Source of the DNA: Coriobacteriia bacterium
Lineage (GTDB): Bacteria > Actinomycetota > Coriobacteriia > Coriobacteriales > UBA8131
Assembly (NCBI GenBank): GCA_003509825.1
Contig: DOMT01000109.1
Span: 4,102 to 10,313, forward strand
Direction: 5' to 3'
Length of the DNA stretch: 6,212 bases
Made by a program: the position numbers and the translations under genes. This document shows positions 5,166-6,212 of the stretch, piece by piece. The notes below the pieces were generated by a model. It did no database searches. It saw only the letters and a list, made by a program, of their open reading frames with translations, and had not been told where the DNA came from. Each line of letters begins with the position of its first letter. The first letter of the stretch is position 1.

Positions 5166-6212
5166 ATGGCCGAAATCAGGTCGGATATCGAGATTGCACA
5201 ATCGGTAACACCTCGTCAGATCACCGATGTTGCCGCTGATCTCAATCTCGATAAGAAGTTTTTTGAGCCCTATGGCTATTACAAAGCCAAGATCGACTTC
5301 AATATCTTGGACACCATCGAGCGCGAAGAAGGTAAGCTGATACTCGTGACCGCCATCACCCCGACACCGGCCGGTGAGGGCAAGACCACCACCACCGTCG
5401 GTTTAGCCGACGGCCTGCGCAAGATCGGCAAAAACGTGGTCGTGGCTTTGCGTGAGCCCTCTTTGGGTCCGGTGTTCGGCGTCAAGGGTGGAGCCGCCGG
5501 CGGCGGTTGGGCCCAGGTCGTGCCGATGGAAGACATCAACTTACACTTTACGGGCGACTTCCATGCCATCGGCGCCGCCAACAACCTGCTTGCGGCCATG
5601 ATCGACAACCACATCTATCAGGGCAACAAGCTGGACATCAACACCCGCGATATCACCTGGAGACGCTGCGTTGACATGAACGACCGTCAGCTCCGCTCCA
5701 TCGTCGACGGTTTGGCAGGCAAAACCAACGGCGTGCCGCGCGAAGACGGCTACGACATCACCGTCGCTTCCGAGATCATGGCCATCTTCTGCCTGGCTAC
5801 CTCGATCGACGACCTCAAGGCCCGTCTGGCTCGCATCATCATCGGTTACAATCGTGCCGGCGAGCCGGTAACCGCCGCTCAGCTTCATGCCGAGGGAGCC
5901 ATGGCTGCCCTGCTCAAGGATGCCTTGAAGCCGAATCTGGTACAGACCCTGGAAGGTACTCCTTCATTCGTGCACGGTGGTCCGTTTGCCAACATCGCCC
6001 ACGGTTGCAACTCCATCATCGCCACCCGTATGGCTTTGAAGCTCGGCGACTATGCCGTAACCGAGGCCGGTTTCGGTGCCGATCTGGGTGCCGAGAAGTT
6101 CCTGGACATCAAGTGCCGCACCGCCGGCTTAAAGCCTGCCGCCGTGGTTATCGTCGCTACGGTTCGCGCGCTCAAGATGCATGGTGGCAAGCCCAAGACC
6201 GATCTGAACGCC
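5166..6212 (+). CDS. fhs: Formate-tetrahydrofolate ligase, N-terminal part (3' end outside the window)
   Basis: Formate-THF ligase makes 10-formyl-THF from formate, THF and ATP, the entry step of the methyl branch. The 349 codons present are about 60% of the usual length (about 555-590 residues), and the frame is open at the window edge. The ATP-binding loop [13 protein letters not shown] is at residues 65-77. The first family signature, [10 protein letters not shown], is followed by W where the published pattern has Y. The neighbouring segment ([16 protein letters not shown]) is otherwise canonical. The second signature, [12 protein letters not shown], is near the end of the fragment. The start is supported by AAGGAG (5154-5159) at 6-base spacing. 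The gene follows acsE by 95 bases on the same strand and probably shares its transcript. Downstream genes (folD, fchA or others) are out of view. Confidence 0.96.
   Translation, partial: MAEIRSDIEIAQSVTPRQITDVAADLNLDKKFFEPYGYYKAKIDFNILDTIEREEGKLILVTAITPTPAGEGKTTTTVGLADGLRKIGKNVVVALREPSLGPVFGVKGGAAGGGWAQVVPMEDINLHFTGDFHAIGAANNLLAAMIDNHIYQGNKLDINTRDITWRRCVDMNDRQLRSIVDGLAGKTNGVPREDGYDITVASEIMAIFCLATSIDDLKARLARIIIGYNRAGEPVTAAQLHAEGAMAALLKDALKPNLVQTLEGTPSFVHGGPFANIAHGCNSIIATRMALKLGDYAVTEAGFGADLGAEKFLDIKCRTAGLKPAAVVIVATVRALKMHGGKPKTDLNA

Noticed and set aside
5541..5888. Minus-strand open frame opposite fhs
   Set aside because: It is antisense to a highly conserved fhs segment and is a shadow of the GC-biased coding strand.

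Overview
The window comes from an anaerobic bacterium that carries the methyl branch of the Wood-Ljungdahl (reductive acetyl-CoA) pathway. All genes found are on the + strand. Base composition is moderately GC-rich throughout and I see no insertion sequence, integrase, phage gene, tRNA, rRNA or CRISPR array. The phylum cannot be settled from this stretch. The tail of the DNA polymerase I and the C1 genes would fit an acetogenic or syntrophic lineage such as Coriobacteriia, Desulfobacterota or Bacillota, but this is an impression, not a search result.

Layout: 1-252 is the 3' end of polA (housekeeping). 253-409 is a gap with a UUCG hairpin and a good sigma70-like promoter. 410-1057 encodes a small methyltransferase-type corrinoid (B12) protein, followed by a probable terminator (1102-1134). 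1209-1847 encodes a short CobW-like G3E GTPase. It is followed 4 bases later by 1852-2394, encoding a protein with a very His-rich metal-binding N-terminus and an unrecognised C-terminal domain. 2395-2649 is a leader with mutually exclusive hairpins and a six-codon upstream ORF. 2650-4272 is a fused methylene-THF reductase (MetF domain plus MetV-like Cys-rich domain), abutting 4273-5070, an AcsE-type methyl-THF:corrinoid methyltransferase. After a 95-base gap with a perfect 12-bp inverted repeat comes formate-THF ligase (fhs), cut by the window edge.

How the genes fit: Fhs activates formate onto tetrahydrofolate, the MetF-MetV protein reduces methylene-THF to methyl-THF, and AcsE moves the methyl group to a corrinoid cofactor. 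The upstream corrinoid protein is a possible methyl carrier. The GTPase and His-rich pair look like a metal-delivery module (Zn, Co or Ni) that may serve the metal-dependent enzymes here. The pathway roles follow from family knowledge. The link between the metallochaperone pair, the corrinoid protein and the C1 genes is inference from proximity. The most interesting points are the split GTPase/His-rich module, the corrinoid protein without its own methyltransferase or activase, the fused MetF-MetV, and the switch-like leader ahead of it.
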